A stretch of 64,000 nt of DNA from Aquarana catesbeiana (Eukaryota; Chordata; Amphibia; Anura; Ranidae), in NCBI RefSeq assembly GCF_042186555.1, contig NC_133335.1, positions 173,473,919 through 173,537,918 on the forward strand, written 5' to 3'. The notes under the pieces were generated by a model. The model was given only the letters and a program-made list of their open reading frames with translations. It did not search any database and had not been told where the DNA came from. Shown piece after piece: positions 11,401-25,900 of the stretch (the stretch's first letter is position 1; the number at the start of each line of letters is the position of its first letter). A program made the position numbers and the translations under genes.

Positions 11401-13882
11401 CAGGCCAATAGAATCTCTGCAATACTCTCTCTCTGGTTTTCTCTGTCCCCAGATGACCTCCAAGAATGTGCCCATGGGCCAATTCCAACACCAACTTCCT
11501 GTAAGGTTTGGGCACCACAAGTTGCTCAACGGTTTCTTCTGCCCTTTGAGCCACTCGATACAGTAGGTCCCTTTCCACAGTGAAGTACGGGTAAGTGCAA
11601 GTTTTTTCTGGGTTCACTAACTCGCCATCTATTTTCACCACATTTTCCCGTGCCTTTATTAGGGTGGGGTCTTTTAACTGTTCTGTGGCAAAATTTTCCC
11701 TGTGAACCTCAAGATCTGAAAATTCCACAGACGGCATGTTTTCATCTGAGGATGTTGGCTCCTCCCCATTTTCTCGAGTTTCCCCTGCCAATACCGACAA
11801 GGGAAATTCTGGAGAGTCCTCACCACTCTCAGAGGAATTCTGGTCATCATCTTTCTGGTCTATAGGGGCACCAGTGGGGGGCTCAGGACAATCCCAGAGT
11901 TCCCAGAACATTGGAAAATCCCTTCCCACAATGGCATCATGTGGTAAGTGAGACACTAACCCCACCTGATGAGAGAGGTTACCTTTGTGGGTCTCAAAAA
12001 ACACTGAAGTTACAGGATACTCTCGGGTGTCCCCATGCACACAAATAACAGCCACCTTGTTATTCCCAGAGACCACTGTAGTAACTAATTCAGCCTTTAT
12101 CAATGTCACCAGGCTACCTGAATCCAGCAACACATCCACATTTCTACCATTAATACACATTTTACATAAATGTTTCTCAGGTCCCCGAATGGCAGTACAA
12201 GCGACTGTCGCAAACATCGACTGACGTCTGTCCCTTATAAAGTCACATTGCATAGGTTCATCCACAACTGGGCAATTAGCTGAAATATGTCCCTCTTGCC
12301 GGCAGCGGTAGCAAATAATCTTTTTCGCTGCCTCTTGCGGCCTGGGCTTCCCGGGCTGCTCCCGCCAGACATTAGGTTGAACCCCCACCTTCTCACTCTC
12401 TCCACCCTCACCCCTTGGAGTCATCTTACCCGCCACTGGGGATGGTCTGGTCTTAGGGTGGAAAGTCCGTGAGTCCCTGGAAGAGGTGGTCAGGTTCTCT
12501 GTAGCCAAGTACCTCTCAACCAGATCCACCAGCTTATCTGCAGTTTCTGGGTCTCCATGGCTTACCCACTTTTGGATGGCAGTAGGAAGAGCTCTCAGGA
12601 AACGATCCATAACAACACGTTCCACAATGTTTGGTGCGGTCAAAGTCTCTGGCTGCAGCCACCTCCTGCTCAGGTGAATGAGATCATACATTTGAGACCT
12701 GGGGGGTTTTCCAAGCCGGAAAGTCCAGTTATGTACACGCTGAGCCCGGACGGCCAGGGTGACACCCAGCCGTGCCAATATTTCTGTTTTTAGCACCACA
12801 TAGTCTTTTGCTTGGTCCGGCTCTAGGTCATAATAGGCTTTCTGCGATTCCCCCGTTAACAGAGGGGCCACAAGTCCAGCCCACTGCTCCTTAGGCCACT
12901 TTTCCCTTTCAGCAGTCCTTTCAAATGTGGTCAAAAACACCTCCGGATCATCCTCTCCAGTCATTTTTGTCAGTAAACGGCTCACACCAAAGGATGCAGT
13001 ATTAGTGGAACCACTTGCCTCACTGGTCTGCGGCCGTTGCTGCATTAATGTCTCGATTTGTTGTTGGAGTCTCTGCTCTTGCTTTTGTAACAGCTCTATG
13101 AAGCGGGCCTCAGATTGCTGCTGGGCTTGTTGCTGAGCGTCCAGACTCTGCAGTTGAGCTTTCTGCTGAGCTTCCAGACTCTGCTGCAAAGTTGCATTTG
13201 TCTGCTGCTGGGCTGCAAGGCTCTTTTGCAAACCTGCATTTGTCTGCTGCTGATTTGCATTTGCTAGAGCCAGCTGTCTCAGTATCTCCTCCATGCTGGC
13301 CTTTAAAAAAAAAACTGCCCCTGCTTCTCCACCAACTGTGAGGGGTTAGCTCGGCAGCGGGTGTGTGTGACCCCCTGGATGGGTTCACCACACAAAATCA
13401 GGCACAGCAGACAGCTTGGTAGGTGAAACAAAAACAAAGGTGCGGTTTATTCAGACTAGATGCATTGAAAAATAACAGAAAAACAAAAAGAAACATGAAA
13501 AGAAATCCTGGTCAGCTTGACCGCTTACTACACACGTAGATTCCCTAACTAACAACTGGGTGCAGCCTTGTGCTGCCCCAGACCCTATCTCTCTTTGAGA
13601 AGTTTTGCCACACAGGCGTTAACTCACCGCAAAGCTCAGATACCACACTCCCCAGTCTACACAATCACAGAACTGGTTCCAGGATGGAGCATCTCCCTAA
13701 GCATGCTGGGATGTTTTCTATAGGTCTTAATGAGCCCACTTACTTCAGCTGGGCTCATTACCTCTTCCCCTGCAGGACTCCCAGTACTCCCCCTAGTGGT
13801 ATAAGTCAGCATAAAGCCTGAATCTAGGGCATACATATTTTCCATCCTGGATGCAACCAGGCGATTTTACCTGCCTGCTGTC

Positions 13883-13948
<66 letters not shown>

Positions 13949-16900
13949 ACATATAAGCTGGGAGTGTGCAGTGTCTGTATCTTTGCTAAAAATCATGAAA
14001 AAGAAAACCTAGAATTCTGAAGAAACTTTATATTATTTTGATCTATCTCTGGGATTATATCCAATAAATGCTACACTCTGGAAAATAACCTAGGCTGCCT
14101 GGAACTTACTTGACACCAGGCAGGTAATGCAGACACATTCTATAGGGCTCAGTGCAGAGTCTCTGGACACAGTGGTCCCATCCATAGACTGGTCAACCAT
14201 GCTGCTCAGCAATCATTGCATGGATCAGAATGGGATCCATATACTAGGGTCCCTGACGATTCTATAAGGATTTAACATTTTTAGTGATGCTTCATTCTTA
14301 ATCTAGACACTCAAACGCACATGCACTAAACTGCTAAAAAGACAATTATGAGTATCTTGTTACACAACTAGGGCTACCAATCCTGAGCAATTACTCAAAC
14401 TGCTTAAAGTGTATCTAAAAGTCAAAGCCTTTTTTTTATATTTCAGATAGAGTAGGGAAAGGGTTAAAAGCCTACCAGTTTTTGTGTTGCTATTTGTATC
14501 CCATTGGGGAGATTTTATGTCCTGTTTGTGGGCACAACAGGAAATAAGAAGGAAATGCCCCCTTAGTTGTGAAGCAAGTGTTTCCATTAAATGTTGTTCT
14601 GGTGTCAACTGAAATTTATTTAAAACATTTGAAGGGCTCCAGCCCCTCCCTTTCTATCTGAATCTAAAAAAACTTTAAAAAAAAAAAACAAATAAAACAG
14701 AATGTTTTCGGTTTAATACTACTAGACTCCTAAATGTTATACTATTTAACCTTCCAGAGATGGATCAAAAGTGAGAGCTTGTTCAGGCCGCAGCAAACAG
14801 TGCACATTAGTTGTGGACATTTACTGTGCTCTATAAACACTACAAACTTCACAGTTCATAGGCCATCTTAGGAATGAACAAGAGAGAGAGTGGCTACTTT
14901 CCTACATACAGTGGGACCATGGATAAGGAATTTAGCCACCCTCTAAGGGAAATCTGGATTACAACAGCAAAAAAATAAGTACTTTGGTGATTTGGAGGAG
15001 TCTGGGAGCAACAGAAGGTACTTTTGTGAGTGAAGAATACACGCTTGGATAGATTTTTTTTTTTTAAACCAAAGTTCAGTGTTACTTTAGAATCATGGCT
15101 GCCTGGTTTCTAAGGCTTCTCAGTGCCTGTAAATCATTGTATTGGATGCTGTCCTGTAAAATCATAGTAACAAATATATAGTTCCAGTATGACTAATTTC
15201 AGAATTCACTTTGTCAGGACCTGGATTTTGTCTGTGTCTAGGGGCAGCTCTTCTTGCTTAGCCACTCGAGATACTGGACAGCTCCATGTCTGATCTTATA
15301 AGACAACCTTGCCTTGAACCTTAAACCCTTTACTCCTCCCATAAACTTCCTATTAAAGCTATGCCTTTGCACTTTCTGTATGCCAGATTATTGTGCCCTC
15401 TCCAGCCAATATCTTGCTCTTGTTACTCCTGCTGCTGTCCATATCTTCGCTACCACTCAATACCAATCTTTGGCTTGTTCCTTGACTACACTTATGCTTG
15501 ATACCAACCTGTTACCATTTCTTACCGACCTTTGACTTGTTAACTGACTACTCTTCTGCTTGATCCCTACTTCCTATATCTGCTACTGAACCCCAGCTTA
15601 CTCATCCCCTGGTGGGGCAATCCTGAGGACCATGACCTGGTACCAATACGTACCAAAATCCATCTCCACCATCAGGAGCTCTGGTGAATACCAATTAGTA
15701 CTTAGAACCCGCACCTCAGGTGAGCCCGTGACATCCGCTTCGGTGACCTGCTTGTATAACTATTCTGTTGGTCAGTGGGAGTTTCTCCATTGCTATAGCT
15801 ACTGGTCTCCATGCCTGACTGCATACTGTGACACCCTTTTTTCTCCAACATATATACAGAATTTGGGGCACCAGGCTGATATTTCTTTTTATAGATAGAA
15901 TTTTGATAACCATCATCCCATTTGTGTGTACCTGATTTAAAAAATAACAGCATTAGAATAGAATAGAATCTAAAAGGCTAACTCTACCTTTTCTGAACAT
16001 GTTTTAAGTTATACCCATATTTAGGTACATACTCGGAAGGGTTCTGCTCCCTGGCAGGCCCTGTCAGATTTGAAATCTATGCGGCTGTGCATGACCCAGC
16101 CTGCACAGACCTGTCATTCATTGATTGGAATCTGTAAATGAAAGAACTACAAGTCCTATCTGTCACTGTGGCAGAGGGGCTCGTATTTCTCAATGCAGCA
16201 CAAGTGTAGTCTATCTTCCCCCGGTCCCACAACTAAAGGTTTGTACAGACCTGTGCCTGCAGGAATCAGAGCACTGCCTCCATAATCCACTGTTTGAAGC
16301 TGTATTGCTTTCCAGGTTCTCGTGTAATAAAATAATCAATGCATGTTTTTAGTAATATGGGTGCATTTTTTTATTTTTTGGGAAAAGGTGGACTTAGCCT
16401 TTAACAGACCAAGATCTTAAACTAGCAAAGCACCTTCTAACTTGATAGGTTGTCCAGAACTCAGCCTTAGGATTTCTTTCCATTATAAACTGAACAGTTA
16501 CTAAGATGTCTTCAAAATCTGCAAATAAATTCAGACTATTAGGATACAGTATAGTTTAACAAACAGTTACTTATGCAGCACACAAACTTGTGGCACTGGT
16601 TATTTTACATCATTCTAAGTATTACAATAAATAGAACAGTACAATTATTCTACATAAGCTCTTATAGTAGAAAACCCCTTCTTCAAGTGCATCTTTTGTC
16701 ATGCTATTTATTTTTCTGATGATGTTGCCATTGTCTGACTCACAACCAGCGTGATAATTTCAGCAGTACAGCACTTGTTCATTATCAGTGCAAGTGAGGT
16801 GACGGACTAATATGCAGCTTGTAAGTCAGACAATGGCAGTTTCCAGCAGACAGGTAAATTAGACAATGGCAGCTTCCAGCAGGCAGGGATGTAGAATAAA

Positions 16901-19900
16901 GGCTTACAGTGATTTTGTACATATTACTTTATTATTCTCAGCACTAGAGTTTTCAAGGAATGATTTTCCTTTTTAGTCAGGAAAATCTGGGCTCCGCCAG
17001 TGGTGCTAATATTGGATACTGTGTTGATTAGCTGCAGAGTGCTTGCCTGGTCTCTCGTGGCTCTTAGCTTTTGCAACAGAACATTTGAAGCTACTACATT
17101 TTCATATTATTTTTATTATTATACAGGATTTATATAGTGCCAACAGTTTGCGCAGCACTTTACAATGTTGTTACATTGTTACCATTATGTCCTCATTCCA
17201 TTGGTCTCTATAGAAAGGGTTACTGCGCAGAGAAATTATTGCTTTATCATCAGCAGGAGAGTAGTGTGCACTCAGCATTAGGTGGCTTCTTCCCACCTTT
17301 ACCTCTATTCTTTGCACTTCTATGATCCAGAAGCACCAGCTTCCCTGTGTCAGTGAGCAGCTGCTGCAGTTGGCGGAAGCACTGACAACAGGGGGCAATG
17401 GAAGCCGGAGGCTGATGTCCCGATTCTGTGAATTTCACCCAAGCTGAATAAAGAAAAAGGTATTCACACTGCTCTCTTTTATAAACTGTATTCAGCATAG
17501 GTGGGGAGGAGGGAGGCAACATTTTTTAAGCAGCCTTTTTTAGTCTTTAATTCCACTTTAAGTTTGGTAAGCCTTTCGAAATCATAGGTTTCCCTTTCAT
17601 GCAACCTGCTATTGCTGTTATGTTATTAATATTAGAGTTAGCAAAATGGACTCCGCTTATGGCTCTTGACCCAGGTACAGTCCTAACTGATCACTTAAAG
17701 GCTAACTCCACCTTCTACACCATAATACATGTTATACCCATATTTAGGGTGTAACATGTAACATGGCTGCAAGCTGACCTCCCCTTAACATTATGCATGG
17801 GTTCTTCTCCCCTGTGGCAGCTGTCACTTTTGAATTTTACATGACTGTCCCCTCTCCACCATTCACAGAACTCTTACTACAATCCCATATTACATTGTGT
17901 TCTGTAAATGAATGCAGTAGGTCCTGTCATTTATTTGCTTCACTACCTATTCACAGAACACGATGCATTGCGGGATTGTAGTGATAATATAAAAATTTAC
18001 CATTGTAGACGCTGTAACTCTTGTGCAAACCAATCAATAAATGCGTATTGTGATTTTTTTTTTTTTTTACCAAAAACGTAGCAGAATACATATTGGCCTG
18101 AATTAATGAAGAAATTTTTACTATTTACATTTTTTTTTATATAGCGTAAAGAAGAAAAACCGCAGAGGTGATCAAATACCACCAAAAGCTCTATTTGTGG
18201 GAAAAAAGGACATACATTTTATTTGGGTACAGCGTCGCATGACCACGCAATTGTCAGTTAAAGTATCGCAGTGCTGTATCGTAAAAAATGGCCTGGTCAT
18301 GACGGGAGGTAAACCTTCTGGAGCTGAAGTGGTTAAAGAACTTATGCAAAGTATTAGCATGACAGCAAGGCAAAAATAATTTTCCTAAGTTCAGTAAATA
18401 TGTTACATATTTGTCTAGGTACAGTTGCTCCTTAAAATGTTTTAAAGTTATCCTAGGCCCCCTTCACACAGGCAACCTGATTAGGTCCACCCATCAGTTT
18501 TTCAGGCAGAGCAGATTGGAAGGTCCAAACATTCCTATGGACAGGCGGGTGTACACGGATTTGTGTCCGTTTACACCCGCTTACCTCCGAGTCCGATCTG
18601 GTCCACTAAAAAAAAAAAAGGGGGGATCTGTACTCTTCCATTTAGATGGATCGGAGGGCAGTCAGGTGTAAACAGCTGAGTCGTTTTACTTCTGTCCGCC
18701 CATAGAGCAGAGCGGGCTCTGTCCATGTCTACTCTGCAGAAACTGAGCAGACCTGGATGTGTCATCCTCCCGCTCTGATCAGCAGGAGATCTGTGAGCTG
18801 ATTTTCTGCTGATTAGAATTATTCCGTTCCAATCTGAATACGTTTTTGGCTTTACAACTTTACCCTTTGGTTCATAGAAGACATCAGATCCCAGCACTAT
18901 ATCGATAGGAGGAAGGTCCAAGAGATCAGGTGATATCTCACCCCACGTCAGTCCTATGACCGGTATCCCCGATAGATTATTCTGTCTGCAGCTCCTGGAA
19001 CAATTCTGTAAGCACTGTGGCATAGCTGCTGAATCCGATAATATAACATTAGCAGCACACTTTGCAGCCAGTACACCTGGGAGGCTCACACCTGATCCAA
19101 CCTTCAAAAGCAAGTTAAAAATATATGAGCTGGAAGCAACACTTCACATTTCTTTCTATATCATATTACATATAATATATATCATAGGTTTGAAACTCAT
19201 AGAACATGTAACCCAAGGACTACTTTTGACAGGTTTAGGGGGTTGATCTGTTGGAAAAAAGAACCTTCACTGAAGAACCTTCAATACAGCGGGATCCAGC
19301 AGACTTCACTAAGGCCAAAAGCACACTTCTACAATGTGTTAACAGTACATGCGTTAGCATGTCGCAGTGAAATTCTTATTGCAGTGCGATTTGAACCCAC
19401 ATATGTTGCATTGCACCACAACGCATGGTGGTTTTCTCTACGTCAGAGAAATGCAGCATGTATGTTTTTGTCTGTTCTTGCACGTTGGCAGCCCATCCAA
19501 AACGAATGGGATGCCTTAAAGGTTTAGTTCACCTTTACCAACTAAACTCCTTATGCAGGTAAGGGGCGCCTGTAAATAAAATAGGATTTTTATAACAGCT
19601 TACCTGTAAAATCCTTTTCTCGGAGTACATCACGGGACACAGAGGCATAGTAGTTACTATGTGGATTATATAGGCCACCTTTAGGTGATGGACACTGGCA
19701 CACCCCAAGACAGGAAGTTCACTCCCTATATAACCCCTCCGATTACTGGGAGTACCATCAGACCAGAGGACCTATACTGCTGCCTGCAGCACACTGCGCC
19801 CAAAGGCGATATCCTCATGCCTTTTTACATCCACCTGATAGAATCTGGTAAATGTAAGGATTGAAGACCAAGTTGCGGCCTTGCAGATATGAACCATGGA

Positions 19901-22900
19901 GGCTTGGTGATGCGCTGCCCATGACGCACTAGTAGCCCTGGAGGAGTGCACTTTGATTTGAAAAAGGTGGAACCTAGCTCATCAAACCATAAGCTTGAAT
20001 AATTATTTGCCAAATCCACTTAGCAATAGTAGATTTTGACGCTGCCTGTCCCTTTCTAGGCCCTTCAGGCAACACAAACAAAACATCCGTTTTTCGAATC
20101 TGAGCAGTCGCCTTCAAAAGGCTTTGACTGCTCTCACTACATCAAGAGAATGTAGTGATTTTTCTTCTCTAGAACAGGGTTCGGGGAATAAAAATGAAGG
20201 TAGAAAAATATCTTGGTTTAGATGAAACCTGACACAACCTTCGGCAGAAAGCTAGGATAAGGACGCAATACCATCCTATCCGTGTGAATATTCAAGTATG
20301 GCTCTTTTACAAGAAAGAGCAGCCAACTCTGATACCCTTCTTGCAGAAGATATGGCAACCAGAAAAACATCCTTGTCAAAAGGATCAAGGGAGTATGTAG
20401 TCTTGGCTCAAAGCCGTTTTTGTAATACCGATAAGAAAAAAACAAAAATTCAAGTCCCAAGGTTTCAAGGGTGATTTAACCGGCGGATTAAGCCGCGTTA
20501 CCCCCTGAAAAAAAATTACAGACCAGGGAATGCAAAGCAAGTGGTCGTTGGAATAATACCGATAAGGCCTAGACCTGGCCTTTGATAGTACTCAAGGCCA
20601 GCTTCATCTCTTAATCCTACTTGCAGAAAGGTAAGGATTCTACCTATGACATACTTTCTAGGATGCCAACCCCTGGATTTACACCAGGAAACATATGCCC
20701 TCCAGATTCTATATGACTCTGGAAGCTGGCTTCCTTGAATTAATCAAGGTAGATATCATTGACCCTGAAAACCCATGATTATTCAGAATGTGGGTTTCAA
20801 TAGCCAGAGCGTTAAATTTAACTCTTTGTAAGGTAGGATGGAATACTGGTCCCTGCGAGAGCAGGTCTGAACGTGGTGGTAGGGGACATGGGTCCCCTAC
20901 CACCATCTTTACGATCTCTGCATACCAAGATCTTCTGGGCCACACCAACCACCGACTTCCTTTCCTGCTTGATCCTGCGAACAAGTCGAGGTAGCATCAG
21001 AATAGGAGGAAATGCATAAATCAGTGAAAACTGATCCTACGGTCACTAAGGCATCTGTTCCACATGCGAACAGATCCCTTTTTTCTTGAACCAAAGTTGT
21101 CGACTTTGTTGTTGAACCTGGACGCAAACAGAGCTACATCTGGGACCCCCATCTTTGGCATATAGCCAGGAAGATGTCGGGGTGAAGGGACCATTCCCCC
21201 GAGAACAACTGCTGGCGACTGAAGTAGACCGCCTGCCAGTTCTCTATCTCTGGAATGAAGATTGCCGATATGCAGGACATATGCTTTTCTGCCCAGGCTA
21301 GGATATGGTTCACCTCTCCCTGGGCTGCATGACTTCTGGTGCCCCATAGGTGATTGATACAGGCCACTGCTGTGGTATTATCGAATTGGATCCTGACAGG
21401 ACAATTCCGCAACCTGAATGTCCAGGCCCTCAGGGCTAAGAGCGCTGCCCGAATCTCTAGAATGTTGATGGGCAAGGTCCTTCATTCTGGACCATTTCCC
21501 TTGGACAGTCGCTTCTTCCAAGACTGCTCCCAAACCTGAAAGGCTGGCATCTGTTGTTACCACTTTCCAGGTAACTGGTATGAAGGATTTCCCCTTCCGC
21601 AGATTCCTGGATATCCACCACCAACTGAGGCTCTGGAACATCTTAGGAGACAGACGTATTGGGAAATCTAGAGCTTGGAGCTTCTTGTTCCAAGCAGAAA
21701 GATACTGTTTTGCAGCAGTCTCGAATGAAACGGAGCATAGGGAACAGCTTCGAACGAAGCCACCATCTTTCCCAACAACCTCATGCAAAGGCGAATAGAA
21801 GGATTCTTCTTTGTCCTGACCACCTGAACCAGCTCTTTTATGGAGCTGATCTTTGCCTGGGGTAAAAATACCCTTTTCTTAATGGTTTTAAAGAAGAGCT
21901 CTCTAGGTTGAGGATCCAACCTAGGTATTCCAAGTAGTTGTGGTGACCATACTTTGGTCTAAGTGGGATACCGACTGTTCTATCAAGAGCAGGTCATCTA
22001 GGTATGCTATATTTATTATAACTTGAGCCTTTAATCTGGCCAGAACTTTTGTAAACACCCAGGGTGCAGTAGCTTTGCCCGAAAGGTAAGGTTACAATTA
22101 AAAATGGAGCATTCTACCTCGAAAACGTAGAGATTTCTAGTGAGCGGGGAAAATAGGCACATGCAGGTATGCATCCTTGATGTCAATTGATGCCAGAAAT
22201 TCTCCTCCTTATAGGATGGAGACAACTGCTCAGATTGATTCCAGGCACAAAAAGCAGATTTTCAGGAATCGATTTAGACCTAGAATGGGTTTAACATCTC
22301 CATTTGGTTTTAGCACCGTGAAAAGGTTTAAATAAAACCGCAAACCCTGTTCATACATGGGGACTACATGATCACTTTTTGAGACAAAAGCTGATCTAAT
22401 GCTTGAAAGAGAGACTTCTTTTTCTTTGGATTTTTGGACATTTGACCTGAGAAATACGAGGAGGCGGGAACACTTCTAGTGTAACCTAGAGTTATTGTGG
22501 AGACCACCCATCTGTCTGGAAACTCGTCCGGCCAGATCCTTGAGAACTGCAGAAGTCTTCCCCCCACTCGAGTGAGCGGGGGGCGCCCCTTCACAAAGAG
22601 GCTTTAGCATTCTGTTTGTAGGATTCCTTCCCTAGGACTTCTTCTGACCCTGGGATTGACCCTAAGGTCTACCTTTTGAACCCGATGGTGAAAACTGTTG
22701 GGACTGCCTGGAGGCTGATGCCCCTGGCCCTGGAGAAGGAGCCTGTTTAAATAAGGGACGTTTACTCCCTTTCTTAACTGGCAAAAGGGTACCTTTTTTG
22801 GATGTATTGGATGACCAAATCCTCCTCAAACAGCCGTTCACTACGGAAAGGAAAGAACGACCAGGAGTTTTTTGCATGGTGCTTGGCTGACCGATTTTTC

Positions 22901-25900
22901 AACCATAAGATTCTATTCATATGCACCAGCCCAAGCGTAAGGCGTGAGGCCCGAAGAATAGAATCTCTCGTAGCGTCAATTGCAAAACATAAAGCCCCTG
23001 GTAGCTCTGCTAAATCCTGGGCCTGTTGATCAGTAATAACTTTGAACACCTGTCTCAACTAAGGTTTGGCATACCTCAATTGCAGCCACTGCAGGTTGAG
23101 CCACTGAACCTGCCAAAGAAAATGCGTTTGTTTAACAGGAATTCCAATTTGTTATCGGGTGGATCCCTAATCACTTGAGCGTTGTCTACCAGACAAGTCA
23201 AACTTTTATTCACAGAGGATATGGCAGCGTCAATTGCTGGTATACCCCACCTTTTAGTGATTTTTTTCCCCCTATAGGATAAAGTACTGAACTTTTTAGG
23301 AGAAAAAAACATGCTTATCTGGGTGATCCCACTCAGGATACACAAGCTGTTCCAGTCATGAATGGACAGGAAAGGTGTGCAAGGTTTGAAGAGGCTTTAG
23401 CGAACCCCAAAGAAGGAGGTTTTCCAGCTGATTCAGTTAAGGGTAGCGTAGCCTCCTCGACGGTATTCCTGAGTGTGGCTCGGGGTTAAATTTCAGCACC
23501 ATTATCGGTAACCCCGAGCCACACTTGGGATTGCATCTCAGGATCCTGGTGCGGCTTTACTTACCTTGTCCCCAGGATCCTGCGATGTCCCCCGCTGTGT
23601 CTGCGGGCTCTGTCTCCTCCGAAGCCTCTCCGTGCCAGGCTCCGTTCCCTGTGAGCATCGCAACGTACAGGGGCGGAGCCTGGCGGCAAATTCAAAAAAA
23701 TTTAAAAACCATAACACATACAGTACTGTAATCTTACAGATTACAGTACTGTATGAAATTTCACATCCCTTTTGTCCCCAGTGCTTTGGCCCATGTCCTG
23801 CATGCAGTTTTATGTTATATATACTGTTCTTTCTGCCTGGAAACTTGAGATTGTCCATAGCAACCAAAAAGTGTCCCTTTACGTCAAAAGTGGCTTTAGA
23901 TCAGCTAGAAAACAGTGATAGTAAATTAGAACATTTGCAGAATTGAGCGATAGTGAATCGTGGGGAAATGTATTTTATTATTATTATTTTTTTAAATTAT
24001 TTATATTTATTATATTATAATTTATGTTTTTGTGTTTCAAACTTCATCATACCCGGGATATCTACTAGACAGATTTAAGTGTGTTATTGTTAAGGATTAC
24101 AGGCCTACAATATAAAACGCCAAATGCAAAATAATTGTGCCGCTTTCAGCACCTAAAATCCGAAATAATCATACCGCCAGGGAGGTTAAATGTACGGCGG
24201 ACCAATTCTGTAATGCCGCGTACACATGACCGGTCTTTCCGTCGGAATAAACTCCGAAGGTTTTTCCGACGGAGTTCCGCTGAAACTGTCTTGCCTACAC
24301 ACGATCACACCAAAGTCCGACCGTCTAGAACGCGGTGACGTACAACACATACGATGGGACTAGGAAAAGGAACTTCAATAGCGAGTAGCCAATAGCTGCC
24401 GTCTCGTACTTGCTTCAGAGCATGCGTCGTTCTTGGTCCGTCGGAACAGCATACAGACGATCGGTTTTCCCAATCGGAATGGATTCCGTTGGAAAGATTT
24501 AAAACATGTTCTATTTCTAGGTCCGTCAGAATTTTCGAAAAAAAAAGTCTGATGAGGCCACAAACGATCGGAATGTCCAATGAAAAGATTCCGTCGGACC
24601 TTTCCTGCTGGAAAGTCCGACCGTGTGTACGTGGCATAAGAGATTGCACTAGCAATTTCTCAGATAGTTTCCCCTGAGGGGAATTCATCCTCTCTTGCCC
24701 ACTGTTCCTCTGACTGAGGGACCTGGGTGGTAGAAGGGGACCTATTGCGCTGAAACTGTCTTGCCTACACACGATCACACCAAAGTCCGACCGTCTAGAA
24801 CGCGGTGACGTACAACACATACGATGGGACTAGGAAAAGGAACTTCAATAGCGAGTAGCCAATAGCTGCCGTCTCGTACTTGCTTCAGAGCATGCGTCGT
24901 TCTTGGTCCGTCGGAACAGCATACAGACGATCGGTTTTCCCAATCGGAATGGATTCCGTTGGAAAGATTTAAAACATGTTCTATTTCTAGGTCCGTCAGA
25001 ATTTTCGAAAAATAAAAGTCTGATGAGGCCACAAACGATCGGAATGTCCAATGAAAAGATTCCGTCGGACCTTTCCTGCTGGAAAGTCCGACCGTGTGTA
25101 CGTGGCATAAGAGATTGCACTAGCAATTTCTCAGATAGTTTCCCCTGAGGGGAATTCATCCTCTCTTGCCCACTGTCCCTCTGACTGAGGGACCTGGGTG
25201 GTAGAAGGGGACCTATTGCGTCTCCCATTTTGGGCAAATTAAAGCAGCTAACCTTTCCTCTAAAACCACCAAGGCTGAGGAAAAAAACTTCTTCAGTAAT
25301 ATAGACAGGGGCTGAAGTGTTGGAAACAGTTGAAACACTTGGCGGACCCAAAGGCTCACCCTGACTAGCCACCCCAGGTCTTTAAGGGGAGGATGGTATT
25401 GCAGAGGTGATATTAGGGTCTCCAGAGCCTGATTACAAACGCAGAGGTACTGCCAGAAAAAAAACGCACCCACTGCTGAGTAATAGTTCAGCACTGCCGC
25501 TGCTATTAATGCTTCAGCCTGGTGCAAGTAAACGTGCCTTGGTGAATGCCTGTGTCACCATACTTACATGCCCCCATCTGCTCTCATGTCCCTCCGACAG
25601 CCAAATGAAGCTTGGCAGTGGAGACTTTACCTGCGCCTCACCTGCGCTGAGGACGTTGAAGCACGCCATCGCCGCGCTAAGCCGCGCCCCCTTCTTCCCA
25701 CCACGCCCCCCTCCCTTTCAAAAAAAGGCCATTTCTGTGGGCCTCCGATCCGACCGGATAGGCGTGTGGGTGGGAGTGGTGGAGAGGAGGAAGAGCAGGA
25801 GAGCCGCCGCTATTTCAAAGTGGCAGAAGGAGCAGAGCGGCATACCGCCGACCATCCTGGACTCCCTCTGGAGAGGGAGTAAAAATCCTGCACAGGTGGG

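Larger units (their letters stand above)
8399..13885 (-). mobile_element. Full-length Gmr1-type Ty3/gypsy LTR retrotransposon
   Basis: A 5487-bp element on the minus strand inside METTL23 intron 4. It has 549-bp LTRs at both ends, each starting TG and ending CA in element orientation and identical by eye over their full length. One open frame (13294-8855) encodes gag, protease, integrase, reverse transcriptase and RNase H, with integrase before reverse transcriptase. That order defines the Gmr1-like lineage, Ty3/gypsy elements with a Ty1/copia-like domain order. A purine tract abuts the 3' LTR, and a TGG-starting primer-site candidate follows the 5' LTR. Target duplication cannot be resolved because both flanks are (AT)n. 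Identical LTRs and an unbroken frame imply a very recent insertion. Confidence 0.95.

Noticed and set aside
8330..13943. 8-bp or 5-bp target duplication for the Gmr1-type element
   Set aside because: Both flanks are pure AT repeats, so any apparent duplication is uninformative.
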